Below are positions 1 through 9,831 of a stretch of DNA of 64,000 bases, piece by piece. The stretch covers positions 310,001-374,000 of the forward strand of contig JVKJ01000001.1 of NCBI GenBank assembly GCA_001054945.1. Reading direction: 5' to 3'. Both the position numbers and the translations under genes were made by a program. Under the pieces are notes generated by a model, which was not told where the DNA came from, did no database searches, and was given only the letters and a program-made list of their open reading frames with translations. How positions within the stretch are numbered: the first letter of the stretch is position 1; each line of letters starts with the position of its first letter. This DNA comes from Corynebacterium falsenii. GTDB taxonomy: Bacteria; Actinomycetota; Actinomycetes; Mycobacteriales; Mycobacteriaceae.

Positions 1-1
1 C

Positions 2-535
2 AGCGTGGACGTTCCAGACGAGGTCATGCACCAGGTCAAGCCTTTCCTGGATCAGGCGCAGCAGCAGTTCCCAGCCCCCGAGGTCGCCGGCCAGGATGCC
101 GCCCCAGCTTCCTCCCTGGATCAGGCTGCGGCTGCCCCAGCAGCACCGGCTGAAGGCCAGGCACCGGCCCCTGAAGCCAACCCACTGGCTGGCCTCGGCC
201 AGCAGATCGCAGATGCCGCCATGGGCAAGGTGGGTTCACCTTACGTGTGGGGCGCTGCCGGCCCGAGCTCTTTCGATTGCTCCGGCCTGACCTCTTGGGC
301 ATACAACCAGGTGGGTAAGTCCATCCCTCGCACCTCTGATGCTCAGGCTGCCTCCGGCACCCCGGTCTCCCTGGACGCCCTGCAGCCAGGCGATATTGTG
401 TCCTACTACGGCGGAGCTTCCCACGTCGCTATCTACATTGGCGATGGCAAGGTGGTCCAGGCTCTGAACGAGTCCTCCCCGGTGCGCGTCGACGACCTGC
501 ACTACATGCCTGTGAATAACGCAGTTCGCTTCTAA
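2..535 (+). CDS. NlpC/P60 cell-wall hydrolase, C-terminal part (5' truncated)
   Basis: The reading frame is open to the left edge of the window, so only the C-terminal part is visible. A Pro/Ala/Gln-rich linker (about 45 residues) is followed by an NlpC/P60 domain of about 110 residues. The catalytic Cys is in the FDCSG motif (codon at 278-280) and the catalytic His in GASHVAIYIG. Family enzymes are secreted D,L-endopeptidases that cut peptidoglycan stem peptides, often during daughter-cell separation. The signal peptide and any coiled coil would lie outside the window. It sits directly upstream of pimB', as the homologous gene does in C. glutamicum. The protein ends in a typical domain end (NNAVRF). 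The domain call is firm; the exact paralogue is not. Confidence 0.9.
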   Translation, partial: SVDVPDEVMHQVKPFLDQAQQQFPAPEVAGQDAAPASSLDQAAAAPAAPAEGQAPAPEANPLAGLGQQIADAAMGKVGSPYVWGAAGPSSFDCSGLTSWAYNQVGKSIPRTSDAQAASGTPVSLDALQPGDIVSYYGGASHVAIYIGDGKVVQALNESSPVRVDDLHYMPVNNAVRF

Positions 536-541
536 AAGCGG

Positions 542-547
542 TATTCT
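542..547 (+). promoter_or_regulatory. -10 box of a leaderless pimB' promoter
   Basis: TATTCT fits TANNNT and ends 7 nt before the ATG at 555, which places transcription start at or next to the start codon. No Shine-Dalgarno is visible in front of that ATG. Confidence 0.55.
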
Positions 548-554
548 GCCCGCT

Positions 555-1817
555 ATGACGCAACCGCAGACGGGCAGCACCACAGACGACCGAGTCACCC
601 ACGCTGGGGATCGTCTCCGTGTCCTGTTGGTAACGAATGATTTTCCACCCACCGTGGGCGGAATCCAAACGTACCTCCGCGACTACGTGAACGTCCTCAG
701 TCACAAACTTGGGGGCGACTCGGTCGTCGTTTTTGCATCCACCCAGGACCGCGACCGTGCCGCGGAATTTGATGCCCAAGCCAATTACACCGTTGAACGG
801 TGGAATCGTCGTGTCATGCTCCCCACCCCAGCGATCGCTCGACGGATGCAAGAGCTCATCCGCACCCACAATATTGACGTGGTGTGGTTCGGAGCTGCTG
901 CGCCATTGGCGGCCATGGCCCCCGCTGCCAGGGCAGCGGGCGCTCGACGCATCATCGCATCCACTCACGGCCACGAGGTCGGCTGGTCCATGTTCCCGGG
1001 GGCCCGGACGATCCTCCGACGCATTGGTCGCAGTACGGATTGCCTTACATACGTCTCTCGCTACGCCCGGAATCGCATGTCGTCAGCATTTGGGCCCGAA
1101 GTGGCGTGGGAGCCGATGCCGGGAGGGGTGAACAGTGGCGTCTTCACCCCAGATCCGGAAGCTCGGAACACCCTGAGGGCCCGCTACGGCTTGGGGAACA
1201 AGAAGGTCATCGTGGCGGTGTCTCGCGTGGTCCCGCGCAAGGGGCAAGACACACTGATTACGGCGCTGCCCGACATCCTCTCCCACCATCCAGATGCGCA
1301 CCTGCTCATTGTGGGTCCCGGAGAATACGCCACAACCCTTCAACACCGAGTCGACGCCGCTGGTCTCACCGAGAACGTGACTTTCACTGGCCCGGTGGAT
1401 TTTTCGGAACTCCCCGGGCATTTCTGTGCTGGAGACGTTTTTGCCCTCCCAGTGAGGACCCAAGCGGGGGGACTGTCCGTGGAGGGGCTCGGGATTGTCT
1501 TCCTCGAAGCGCAGGCATGCGGGGTGGCCACCGTTGCGGGGAACGGAGGCGGGGCTCCGGAGACGGTCCACGACGGGGTCACTGGGATCGTCGTGGACGG
1601 CACGGATCCTGCAGAGGTCGCCCAGGAGATTTCGGAGCTATTGGAGGATGAGGGGAGACGCCACCGTCTGGCAGAAAATGGCCGCAATCACGTCAAACGC
1701 GCATGGAATTGGGAGGTGCTGGGGGAGCAGCTGCTGGCAGTGATAGAGGGGGACGGGCGCATTCCCCCGCGGCATAGTTGGAACTTCCCACTAGAAGCTG
1801 CGTATCGTACACAGTGA
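555..1817 (+). CDS. pimB: GDP-mannose-dependent alpha-(1-6)-phosphatidylinositol monomannoside mannosyltransferase PimB'
   Basis: GT4-family glycosyltransferase with GT-B fold, about 420 residues. The N-terminal half starts with LRVLLVTNDFPPTVGGIQTY, the acceptor-side Rossmann fold with its GGI turn. The C-terminal half has VSRVVPRKGQDTL and the EX7E motif in EGLGIVFLE followed by GGAPETV, which bind GDP-mannose. Known role in corynebacteria: adds the second mannose to acylated PIM1 to give Ac1PIM2, the base of PIMs, lipomannan and lipoarabinomannan, at the cytoplasmic face. The position between the NlpC/P60 gene and glk matches C. glutamicum. The ATG is preceded by a -10 box rather than an RBS, so the transcript is probably leaderless. 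MptA, a later enzyme of the same pathway, is encoded at 9827-11383. Confidence 0.9.
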   Translation: MTQPQTGSTTDDRVTHAGDRLRVLLVTNDFPPTVGGIQTYLRDYVNVLSHKLGGDSVVVFASTQDRDRAAEFDAQANYTVERWNRRVMLPTPAIARRMQELIRTHNIDVVWFGAAAPLAAMAPAARAAGARRIIASTHGHEVGWSMFPGARTILRRIGRSTDCLTYVSRYARNRMSSAFGPEVAWEPMPGGVNSGVFTPDPEARNTLRARYGLGNKKVIVAVSRVVPRKGQDTLITALPDILSHHPDAHLLIVGPGEYATTLQHRVDAAGLTENVTFTGPVDFSELPGHFCAGDVFALPVRTQAGGLSVEGLGIVFLEAQACGVATVAGNGGGAPETVHDGVTGIVVDGTDPAEVAQEISELLEDEGRRHRLAENGRNHVKRAWNWEVLGEQLLAVIEGDGRIPPRHSWNFPLEAAYRTQ

Positions 1818-1924
1818 AAATGCGCACAGCGCGAACCAGCGAATGTCGGGGGTCTTGAACCCGTATTTGTGGTCGTGCCGCTGTGTTCTGCAGAGATGTT
1901 GAGATTTGGTCTGAGGGAGAGCGC

Positions 1925-2920
1925 GTGCCTAACAATGGGCAATCGGCCGACGTATTGACGGTTGGTGTGGACATCGGGGGGACGAACCTCAGGGCTGGAG
2001 TGGTGAACTCCCATGGGGAAGTTCTGGATTCGGAGCAACTTCCCACACCGTCTACGGCTGCGGCCCTGGATGCTGCCGTGGTCAATGCCGTGAAGTGCCT
2101 GCGCGACAGGCATCCGGAGATCGCGGCAGTGGGGCTCGCGGTGGCTGCCTTTGTCACCGAAGACCAGATGAAGGTGAGGTTTGCGCCTCATCTACCGTGG
2201 AGGAATTCTGCAGTGGCAAGCCGATTGGAAGCTCGTCTGGGGTTGCCGGTGCTGTTGGAGCACGACGCGAACGCGGCCGCCTGGGGAGAATACTTCCAGG
2301 GCGCGGCGCGGGGAGCGGGGACGTGGGCCCTCTTCGCGATCGGTACGGGCATCGGCGGGGCGCTGATGATGAATGGCGAGATGTACCGTGGAGCATTTGG
2401 TACTGCCCCAGAATTTGGGCACCTGACGGTGATGCCAGGTGGGCGGGCATGCCCGTGCGGCAAGCGCGGTTGCTTGGAACGCTATTGCTCCGGGAGCGCG
2501 CTGGTTCTCACAGCTCAGGATATGATCGCCACCGGGCTGGAGCCGAACTCGGAACTAGCGCAGGAATTCGCCGCGCATCCAGAGGAGATCACTGGGCGGC
2601 ACGTGGTGCGTCTAGCGCGAGAGGGGGACGCACTGGCTCGCCTCGTCGTCAAAGACATGGGAACGTGGCTGGGGCGGGGGCTGTCCCTAGTCCAGGATGT
2701 GCTCGACCCGGAACTGATCGTTGTGGGCGGTGGGGTTAGTTCGGACGCCGACCTATTCATCGGCCGTGCCGAAAAAGTGCTGAACCGGACGATTGTTGGG
2801 GCGGGGCACCGGCCAGCCGCGCGGGTTGTTCCCGCCCAACTTGGTGGGGAGGCCGGTATGATCGGCGTGGCTCTACTGGCAGGGCAGCGGGCCGAAGCAG
2901 GAATGGCACGAGAGGATTGA
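1925..2920 (+). CDS. glk: Glucokinase (ROK family)
   Basis: ROK-family sugar kinase that phosphorylates glucose to glucose-6-phosphate in the cytoplasm. Near the N-terminus is the phosphate-binding DIGGTNLRAG. The catalytic Asp lies in EHDANAAAWGE, and the ROK zinc motif CPCGKRGCLE is in the middle. The length of 331 residues is normal for actinobacterial Glk. I place the start at GTG 1925, 4 nt after the RBS GAGGGAGA (1913-1920). An earlier in-frame ATG at 1883 would add 14 unlikely residues and has no RBS. plsC follows after 4 nt, so the two genes are probably cotranscribed. Confidence 0.9.
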   Translation: MPNNGQSADVLTVGVDIGGTNLRAGVVNSHGEVLDSEQLPTPSTAAALDAAVVNAVKCLRDRHPEIAAVGLAVAAFVTEDQMKVRFAPHLPWRNSAVASRLEARLGLPVLLEHDANAAAWGEYFQGAARGAGTWALFAIGTGIGGALMMNGEMYRGAFGTAPEFGHLTVMPGGRACPCGKRGCLERYCSGSALVLTAQDMIATGLEPNSELAQEFAAHPEEITGRHVVRLAREGDALARLVVKDMGTWLGRGLSLVQDVLDPELIVVGGGVSSDADLFIGRAEKVLNRTIVGAGHRPAARVVPAQLGGEAGMIGVALLAGQRAEAGMARED

Positions 2921-2924
2921 ACGG

Positions 2925-3686
2925 ATGTGGATTGAGCGGGCGACGAATAGCATTTATTGGGTTCTTAAATATATTTTCATTGGCCCGTGGCTGAGGCTGT
3001 GGAATCGTCCGAAGACCTCCGGCCTGGAAAAAACTCCTGCTGAAGGTGGTTTCTTGTTTGCCTCGAACCACCTGGCAGTGATGGATTCGTTCTTCCTTCC
3101 GCTGGTGTGTAAACGCCAGCTGATGTTCCTGGCGAAGAAGGAATACTTCACCGGGAAGGGCTTCGTGGGATTCGTCCAGAAGTGGTTTATGCTCGGGGTG
3201 CATCAGGTGCCGATCGATCGCTCGGACAAGGACTCTCAGCAGGCGGCGCTGGGGACCGCATTGCGGGTTCTCAATGAAGGCCGGCCCATCGGCATGTACC
3301 CGGAAGGAACCCGATCGCCAGATGGGCGCCTGTACCGCGGGAAGACCGGACTCGCGCGCATTGCCCTGGAATCCGGAGTGCCAGTGTTCCCTGTTGCCAT
3401 GATGAACACGAACCGCGCCAACCCGCCGGGAACGTGGAAGGTTTACCCAGTGCGCGTGGGCGTGCGGGTCGGAGATGCGATTTACCCCCAGGACTTCCAG
3501 AAGCCGGAATGGGATGAGTACACTGCAGCTCGCGAAATGACGTCGGTGATCATGGAATCACTGGCGCGATTGTCGGGCCAAGAATACGTCCCCGACTTCT
3601 ACGCGGCGGATGTAAAAAAGCAGCTCGCAGCCGGTGAAGGGTACCCGGAGGGAGCTGAGCCTGGGCGAGGCTTGCACTTTAATTAG
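2925..3686 (+). CDS. plsC: 1-acyl-sn-glycerol-3-phosphate acyltransferase (PlsC family)
   Basis: Membrane-associated acyltransferase that transfers a fatty acid to lysophosphatidate or a related acceptor. The catalytic NHX4D motif is present (N48, H49, D54), as is the acceptor-binding EGTR block (about residues 127-130). A hydrophobic N-terminal segment (about 8-22) likely anchors it to the membrane. Length 253 is typical. It follows glk by 4 nt. Since pimB' is close by, a role in phospholipid or PIM precursor supply is possible, but the real acceptor cannot be read from the sequence. Several PlsC paralogues are usual in corynebacteria. Confidence 0.87.
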   Translation: MWIERATNSIYWVLKYIFIGPWLRLWNRPKTSGLEKTPAEGGFLFASNHLAVMDSFFLPLVCKRQLMFLAKKEYFTGKGFVGFVQKWFMLGVHQVPIDRSDKDSQQAALGTALRVLNEGRPIGMYPEGTRSPDGRLYRGKTGLARIALESGVPVFPVAMMNTNRANPPGTWKVYPVRVGVRVGDAIYPQDFQKPEWDEYTAAREMTSVIMESLARLSGQEYVPDFYAADVKKQLAAGEGYPEGAEPGRGLHFN

Positions 3687-3711
3687 AAGCACGCTCAGCG
3701 GGCATATGGGC

Positions 3712-3743
3712 AGGTCAGTTTGACCTTCAGGGTAGGAACCTGA
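3712..3743 (+). repeat. Two adjacent inverted repeats upstream of the acyltransferase-3 gene
   Basis: AGGTCA (3712-3717) and TGACCT (3721-3726) form a perfect 6+6 repeat with a 3-nt centre. It is followed by TCAGG (3727-3731) and CCTGA (3739-3743). Both lie within 50 nt of the GTG start at 3758, so they could be an operator or a leader hairpin. Neither matches a consensus I know. Confidence 0.35.
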
Positions 3744-3757
3744 AAACCTTACTCACT

Positions 3758-4882
3758 GTGAATAAATCGGCACCCCACAGAATTGAATGGGCAGACTCAG
3801 CTAAGGGTCTGTCCATTATTGGTGTGTGCCTCATGCATGTGGTGACAGCCATACCCACCGGGTTGGACACGACCCCCGGGCTGATTTCTCAGGTTCTGGA
3901 CCCACTGCGGATGCCGTTGTTTTTCCTGGTATCGGGTCTATTTTCGCACCGAATCTTGGAACGGACGCTGAGCGATCTGTGGTTCCGCAGGCTGTGGTTT
4001 CTCCTGGTTCCCTACTTGGTGTTTTCTCCGTTGCAGGCGTATCTGCGGATCCAAATGGAAACGGAACCGACGGTCAGGGCCGTCCTCAAAGCCGTCATCG
4101 TCGGTGATCCGGGACTTTGGTTCCTACACGCGTTGATTGTGTACAACCTGGCGGCGTGGGCGCTGAAAAATCTTCCGCGTTGGATGGCTGTCGTGATGAG
4201 TACCATCCCACTGATCGTCGTGTGCCTGAGCGGACTCGCCACAATCCAAGGGCTCCGGCAGGCGAGCATGTACGCCACGATTTTCTTCGTGGGTCTTCAC
4301 TACCGGAAATTCTTCTTCGCGATCGCCAGCCGAGCTAACGACGCGCGGGTCATCCTCGGATCGCTCATCCTGTTCATAACGGTCGAAGCGGGTTACCAGA
4401 TCTTGCTGGTCCACGAATGGGACGGTTGGGACGAAACCATCGCGGCCCAGAGCGGGATGTACGGTCTACTGCGAACCCTCACCGCAGTGCCGATCGGAAT
4501 TATCTTCGCGGTGTGGTTAACGAAGATTCCTGCGGTTCGACCGGTGATCCTCTTCGTCGGGAAGAACACGCTGCCGATCTACGTCTCCCATCAAGCCATC
4601 CTCGTGTTCGTCTACGAGGTGGTATTGCGAAAGCTGTATGAGGCCAACCCTGATAAGTACGGCATTCTCCTGGATGATTACCCAAAGATCCTGATTGGCC
4701 TCCTGACGTGTGTTCTTGCAGGTTCCATTATGTGGCTGGTGGGACGAACCCCGGTCCTCAAGTGGGTCCTCTACCCGCCGCCGCTGCGCCGACAGCGACG
4801 GCCGGTGCTCACCCGACCCTCTGACTGGCGCAGGGGAGTTCCTGAGAGAGTGATTGATTCTCCAGCGAAGACCAGGGCTTAG
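3758..4882 (+). CDS. Acyltransferase-3 family integral membrane protein
   Basis: Polytopic protein of 374 residues with about ten hydrophobic segments. It opens with RIEWADSAKGLSIIGVCLMHVV, the N-terminal signature of acyltransferase-3 (OafA/NolL/OpgC-like) proteins with the conserved His in helix 1. A second family block is LRMPLFFLVSGLF. Members acylate sugars or lipids on the outer side of the membrane; the substrate here is unknown. The basic, Arg-rich C-terminus (from about residue 345) is probably cytoplasmic. The start is GTG 3758; no strong RBS is visible. Its stop codon TAG is part of the -10 box of the next gene. Confidence 0.82.
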   Translation: MNKSAPHRIEWADSAKGLSIIGVCLMHVVTAIPTGLDTTPGLISQVLDPLRMPLFFLVSGLFSHRILERTLSDLWFRRLWFLLVPYLVFSPLQAYLRIQMETEPTVRAVLKAVIVGDPGLWFLHALIVYNLAAWALKNLPRWMAVVMSTIPLIVVCLSGLATIQGLRQASMYATIFFVGLHYRKFFFAIASRANDARVILGSLILFITVEAGYQILLVHEWDGWDETIAAQSGMYGLLRTLTAVPIGIIFAVWLTKIPAVRPVILFVGKNTLPIYVSHQAILVFVYEVVLRKLYEANPDKYGILLDDYPKILIGLLTCVLAGSIMWLVGRTPVLKWVLYPPPLRRQRRPVLTRPSDWRRGVPERVIDSPAKTRA

Positions 4883-4885
4883 AAT
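4880..4885 (+). promoter_or_regulatory. -10 box of a leaderless RNase AS promoter, overlapping the upstream stop codon
   Basis: TAGAAT (TANNNT) ends 8 nt before GTG 4894. Its first three bases are the stop codon of the preceding gene. Confidence 0.5.
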
Positions 4886-4893
4886 GGTGCACC

Positions 4894-5412
4894 GTGCGGT
4901 ATTTCTATGACACTGAATTCATCGAGGACGGGAACACCATCGACTTGGTGTCCGTCGGGGTCGTGGCTGAAGACGGCCGAGAATTTTACGCTATCTCGAA
5001 TGAATTCAATGAGTCCGCAGCTGGACCGTGGGTTCGCCGGAACGTCTTGCCACTGTTGCCACCGCGTTCAGATTCCACCTGGATGACACGGTCTCAGATC
5101 CGCGACAACCTCTTCGACTTCCTCCTGCCGGGGCACACGCAGGGCAAGAGGCTAAAAGATCACGAGCGACCAGAGCTGTGGGCCTGGCTCGGAGCCTATG
5201 ACCACGTCGCCATTGCTCAATTGTGGGGCGATATGACAAAGCTTCCTCGCGAGATGCCTCGATACACCCGTGAACTCCGCCAGCTATGGGAGTTCGCGGG
5301 GCGTCCACGGTTGCCAGAAACCCCAGACCACGCCCACGATGCCTTGGTGGACGCGCGTTTTAACGCCATCAAATACCGCCTGAGCATGGACGCGATTCAT
5401 CAGCGCCGTTAA
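4894..5412 (+). CDS. Polyadenylate-specific 3'-exoribonuclease AS (RNase AS, Rv2179c type)
   Basis: DEDDh exonuclease of 172 residues that starts MRYFYDTEFIEDG, like the mycobacterial Rv2179c family. Candidate metal ligands are D6, E8, D103 (in AYDH) and the H148...D153 pair in HAHDALVDAR. Characterised members degrade adenylate-containing RNA from the 3' end in the cytoplasm. Length and motif spacing are normal. The GTG start follows a -10 box by 8 nt, so the mRNA is likely leaderless and the gene is transcribed separately from the acyltransferase. It lies directly upstream of the DAHP synthase gene, as in other corynebacteria and mycobacteria. Confidence 0.88.
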   Translation: MRYFYDTEFIEDGNTIDLVSVGVVAEDGREFYAISNEFNESAAGPWVRRNVLPLLPPRSDSTWMTRSQIRDNLFDFLLPGHTQGKRLKDHERPELWAWLGAYDHVAIAQLWGDMTKLPREMPRYTRELRQLWEFAGRPRLPETPDHAHDALVDARFNAIKYRLSMDAIHQRR

Positions 5413-5439
5413 GTGCCACTCCAGAGGAAGGCCGCGACC

Positions 5440-6887
<1,448 letters not shown>

Positions 6888-6917
6888 CCGGCGAAAAGCA
6901 GCGCCGCAACCGAGGCT

Positions 6918-9269
6918 CTACAGGGTCTTCAGCTTGACCCGGTCGCCCTTTTCGACCTTTGAGCCGAAACTGGGCGTCTGACCGATGACAAGGCCGTTGC
7001 TGGAACCGTCAATGTCGACCTTCAGCCCCTTGTCCTCGAGCGTCTTTTTGGCTTCCTTGCCCTTCAACCCCAGCACGATGGGGACAGACATGGACTTGGA
7101 CTCCTGAATGGTCACCGTGGTGTGTTTAGTTGGGTCAACCACTTCACCCGCGGACGGCGATTGCTTGGCCACCTTGCCCAGGTCCACCTTGTTTGAGGTC
7201 ACTTGCGATCCGACCTTTGGATTGAGGCCGGCGTCACGAAGCAGTTGCGTGGCCTCTTCGGTGGTCTTCCCGGTCACATCGGGCACGTCGATGGCATTCG
7301 ATATCACCACGTCTACCGCACTTCCCTGGGGCAGCTCAGCGCCATCTTGAGGCTGAGTGCGCACGACCGTCCCCTTCTTCGCGGTGGCGTCGAACTCCTC
7401 GGAGACCTTGCCCACCTTGAGACCAGCATCCTTAAGGATCTGTTCAGCCCGATCCAATGGCTGCTGGCTCAGGCCCGGGACCTGAACGGGGCGCGGGCCC
7501 TTGGACACGTGAACGTCCACGACGGTCCCCGTGGCGGCCTCGGTGCCCGGAGCAGGGGAGACGGAGGAAATCTGACCGGCTGGGACGTCCGCGGAGTATT
7601 CTTCCTCTCCGAGTGATCCTTCCAGGTCACGGGACTTTAGCGCCTTCAGGTAGCTGTCAAAATTGTCTGTTTTTCCAGGCTCCGGCACGGTCGGTTTTCC
7701 CAACGACACGAGCACCGCCACCTGGCTACCTCGCGGCGCTCGCTGGCCAAAAGGGGGATCAGTTCCCAGCATGGCCTGACGCGGGACATCGTTGGAATAT
7801 TTTTCCTGGGTTTGCGCGGTAAACCCCGCGTCTTCCACGGAACTGATCGCGGAGCTTTTATCCATGCCCACGATGTTGGGGACTTCCCCGTATCGACCGC
7901 TGGTCAGCCACCATGCGCCGACGGCGATGGCAGCGACGAGGGCGAGGATGACAACACTCCAGATAATTTTCCCCGCACCGGAGCGATTGCTGAGCCGGGC
8001 CGGGGTGGGGCGGCCTGCTGGGGTTGGGGCGTTCGGGGGAGACGCCACCGCGGAACCGTGAGGCTGCATTCCTGGGGCACGCTGTGCCTCTCGACGCCCT
8101 TCAGGCACGTCTGATGGTGCGGCGTACCTGCCGGCGGGGGACATGTCGGCAGGACCAGCTGGGGGCTGAGGTGAGCCCAATGGTGGCTGGCCAGGCATGT
8201 GCACGGCGGTCTCTTGGGTATGGCCTGCCTGGCTGTCTTCGGCACCGGGAAACGGGTGGTGATGGTGCCTCGGCGGCTCATCAGGTGCGTTCAGGTTGAC
8301 GGCGCGGGTGGACATGGCCTCGTCGTCCCAGGACAGGCGATTGCCGAAGTCTGCTCCAGCGAGGGCTGCCTGCACGGCAGAAGCAGCCGGAATGGGGATT
8401 GTAAAGCCGGGTAGGTTGAGGTCCTGGATCGTGTCCTGCACGGCGTCCAAAAATTCCCCACCGTCGGCGAACCTGTCTTCGGGGTCGCGAGCACAAGCGC
8501 GTGCGACGAGCTCATCGATTTCAGGCGGAATCCCGTCGATAAATTGTGACGGCGGCGGGACCGGGTCGTACAACCGGGCCAGGGCGGTATCGACGTGATT
8601 GTCTTCTTTGAACGGGGTGCGTCCGGTGACGAGTTCGAACAAGAGGATTCCAGCGGAATATACGTCGCTGGCGGGGCCCAGCGGCTGGCCCTGAACCTGC
8701 TCAGGTGAGAGGTAGGCAACGGTACCAATGACCTGACCGGTCGCAGAGGTGGGCTGAGCTTCACCCATTCCAGAAGAGGCTGCCTTGACCAGGCCGAAAT
8801 CGGCGAGTTTCACATCGTGGTGGTCGGAAATGAGCACATTGTCAGGCTTCACATCGCGGTGGACCATTCCGGTTCGATGGGCGACAGACAGCGCGGTGAG
8901 CACCGATTCCATGACGGATAGCGCGGCGTGCGGTGGCATCGGGCCGCGTTCGCGCAGCAGCTCACGCAGGGAACCGCCGGCGACCAGTTCCATCACCAAA
9001 AAGATGTTGTCGCCATCAGCCCCTTGGTCGAAGACGTTAACCAGAGTGGGGTGATTGAGCCGCGCCACGGCACGAGCTTCCCTTTCGAAGCGCGTTCGAA
9101 AGGTGGCATTGCTGGCGAGCGCCGGGTCCATGATCTTGATGGCCACTTCGCGATCCAGGCGCGTATCGACTGCGTGATACACAGTGGACATGCCACCGCG
9201 GGCGATTTCGCCGCCTACGTGGTAGCGATTGTCCAGATATTCTCCGGGGTAGTGCTGCGGTGCAGTGAT
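6918..9269 (-). CDS. pknL: Serine/threonine protein kinase PknL with extracellular PASTA domains; start codon uncertain
   Basis: Membrane Ser/Thr kinase. The Hanks kinase domain is at the N-terminus, with the glycine loop GGEIARGGMSTVYHAV, AIKIMD, catalytic HRDVKPDN and DFG. A Pro-rich juxtamembrane linker, one TM helix (IIWSVVILALVAAIAVGAWWL) and about five extracellular PASTA repeats follow (one degenerate), ending at VKLKTL. PASTA domains sense muropeptides or lipid II. Starting at the first ATG (9191) would remove most of the glycine loop, so translation must begin upstream, yet no in-frame ATG, GTG or TTG exists before the stop at 9294-9296. ATC at 9267-9269, 8 nt after AAAGGA, gives a natural N-terminus MTAPQHYPGEYLDNRYHVGGEIARG; CTG at 9234-9236 is an alternative. 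Divergent from the Rv2175c-like gene, whose M. tuberculosis homologue is a PknL substrate. Confidence 0.88.
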   Translation of the reverse strand: MTAPQHYPGEYLDNRYHVGGEIARGGMSTVYHAVDTRLDREVAIKIMDPALASNATFRTRFEREARAVARLNHPTLVNVFDQGADGDNIFLVMELVAGGSLRELLRERGPMPPHAALSVMESVLTALSVAHRTGMVHRDVKPDNVLISDHHDVKLADFGLVKAASSGMGEAQPTSATGQVIGTVAYLSPEQVQGQPLGPASDVYSAGILLFELVTGRTPFKEDNHVDTALARLYDPVPPPSQFIDGIPPEIDELVARACARDPEDRFADGGEFLDAVQDTIQDLNLPGFTIPIPAASAVQAALAGADFGNRLSWDDEAMSTRAVNLNAPDEPPRHHHHPFPGAEDSQAGHTQETAVHMPGQPPLGSPQPPAGPADMSPAGRYAAPSDVPEGRREAQRAPGMQPHGSAVASPPNAPTPAGRPTPARLSNRSGAGKIIWSVVILALVAAIAVGAWWLTSGRYGEVPNIVGMDKSSAISSVEDAGFTAQTQEKYSNDVPRQAMLGTDPPFGQRAPRGSQVAVLVSLGKPTVPEPGKTDNFDSYLKALKSRDLEGSLGEEEYSADVPAGQISSVSPAPGTEAATGTVVDVHVSKGPRPVQVPGLSQQPLDRAEQILKDAGLKVGKVSEEFDATAKKGTVVRTQPQDGAELPQGSAVDVVISNAIDVPDVTGKTTEEATQLLRDAGLNPKVGSQVTSNKVDLGKVAKQSPSAGEVVDPTKHTTVTIQESKSMSVPIVLGLKGKEAKKTLEDKGLKVDIDGSSNGLVIGQTPSFGSKVEKGDRVKLKTL

Positions 9270-9361
9270 AGCGCCTGTCCTTTCTCCCTGCAGTTATTCA
9301 TCTTTACTCAGGCACGCCAATTCATCCTGGACAGTATACGGGGCTGGGCAACAGGTTCGGC

Positions 9362-9367
9362 TATGGT
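9362..9367 (+). promoter_or_regulatory. -10 box of the Rv2175c-like gene (leaderless)
   Basis: TATGGT ends 7 nt before GTG 9375. This favours 9375 as the start rather than the ATG at 9363, which lies inside the box. Confidence 0.45.
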
Positions 9368-9374
9368 GGCAAAC

Positions 9375-9776
9375 GTGAGTGAGCAGACTAACGATCCTCG
9401 AAATGTTGTGACACTGTCTGAAACCGTGGACGGGGTGCCTGCGGGCGAGAAGGTGGTGACCGTTCCGGAGGCTTCGGAGCGGATGGGTGTGGTTGTCACC
9501 CGAGTCTTCGACATGCTGAACAACGGGCAGCTCATCGCCGTAACGATGGATTCCAAGCGGTACATCCCGGAGCGGTTCTTCGGCGAGTCGGGGGAGATCA
9601 ACAAGTTCGTTCCGGGGGTGATCGCTCTGTTGAGCGATGGAGGGTACTCCGTGGAGGAGACGTTTGCTTATCTCTTCGAGGAGGACGAATCTCTGCCAGG
9701 GCGGCCGGTGGACGCTCTCCATGGGCACTTGGCGCGTGAGGTCATGCGGCGCGCTCAGGCGATGGCAATCGTGTGA
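9375..9776 (+). CDS. Rv2175c family DNA-binding protein (winged helix-turn-helix)
   Basis: Small cytoplasmic protein of about 133 residues. The N-terminal part (EKVVTVPEASERMGVVVTRVFDMLNNGQLIAV) is an excisionase/MerR-like winged helix, and the C-terminal half is the conserved Rv2175c domain (FVPGVIALLSDGGYSVEETFAYLFEEDESLPGRPVDAL). The M. tuberculosis homologue binds DNA, and its binding is reduced after phosphorylation by PknL. The divergent arrangement with pknL fits a kinase-substrate pair. Its targets are not known. I chose GTG 9375 because a -10 box ends 7 nt upstream; ATG 9363 and GTG 9366 are in frame. Confidence 0.85.
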   Translation: MSEQTNDPRNVVTLSETVDGVPAGEKVVTVPEASERMGVVVTRVFDMLNNGQLIAVTMDSKRYIPERFFGESGEINKFVPGVIALLSDGGYSVEETFAYLFEEDESLPGRPVDALHGHLAREVMRRAQAMAIV

Positions 9777-9798
9777 TCATCGCGAAGTGCGCAGCCAC

Positions 9799-9831
9799 CC
9801 TGGGCGCCTGAAAGACCACGATGCGCCTAGG
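9799..9831. terminator. Hairpin between convergent Rv2175c-like and mptA genes
   Basis: CCTGGGCGC (9799-9807) pairs with GCGCCTAGG (9823-9831) with one wobble and a 15-nt loop. The right arm includes the mptA stop codon. There is no T-tract, so it may be a weak bidirectional terminator. Confidence 0.35.

Noticed and set aside
6918-9191. Starting PknL at the ATG at 9191
   Set aside because: This would remove most of the glycine-rich ATP loop that is clearly encoded upstream in frame.
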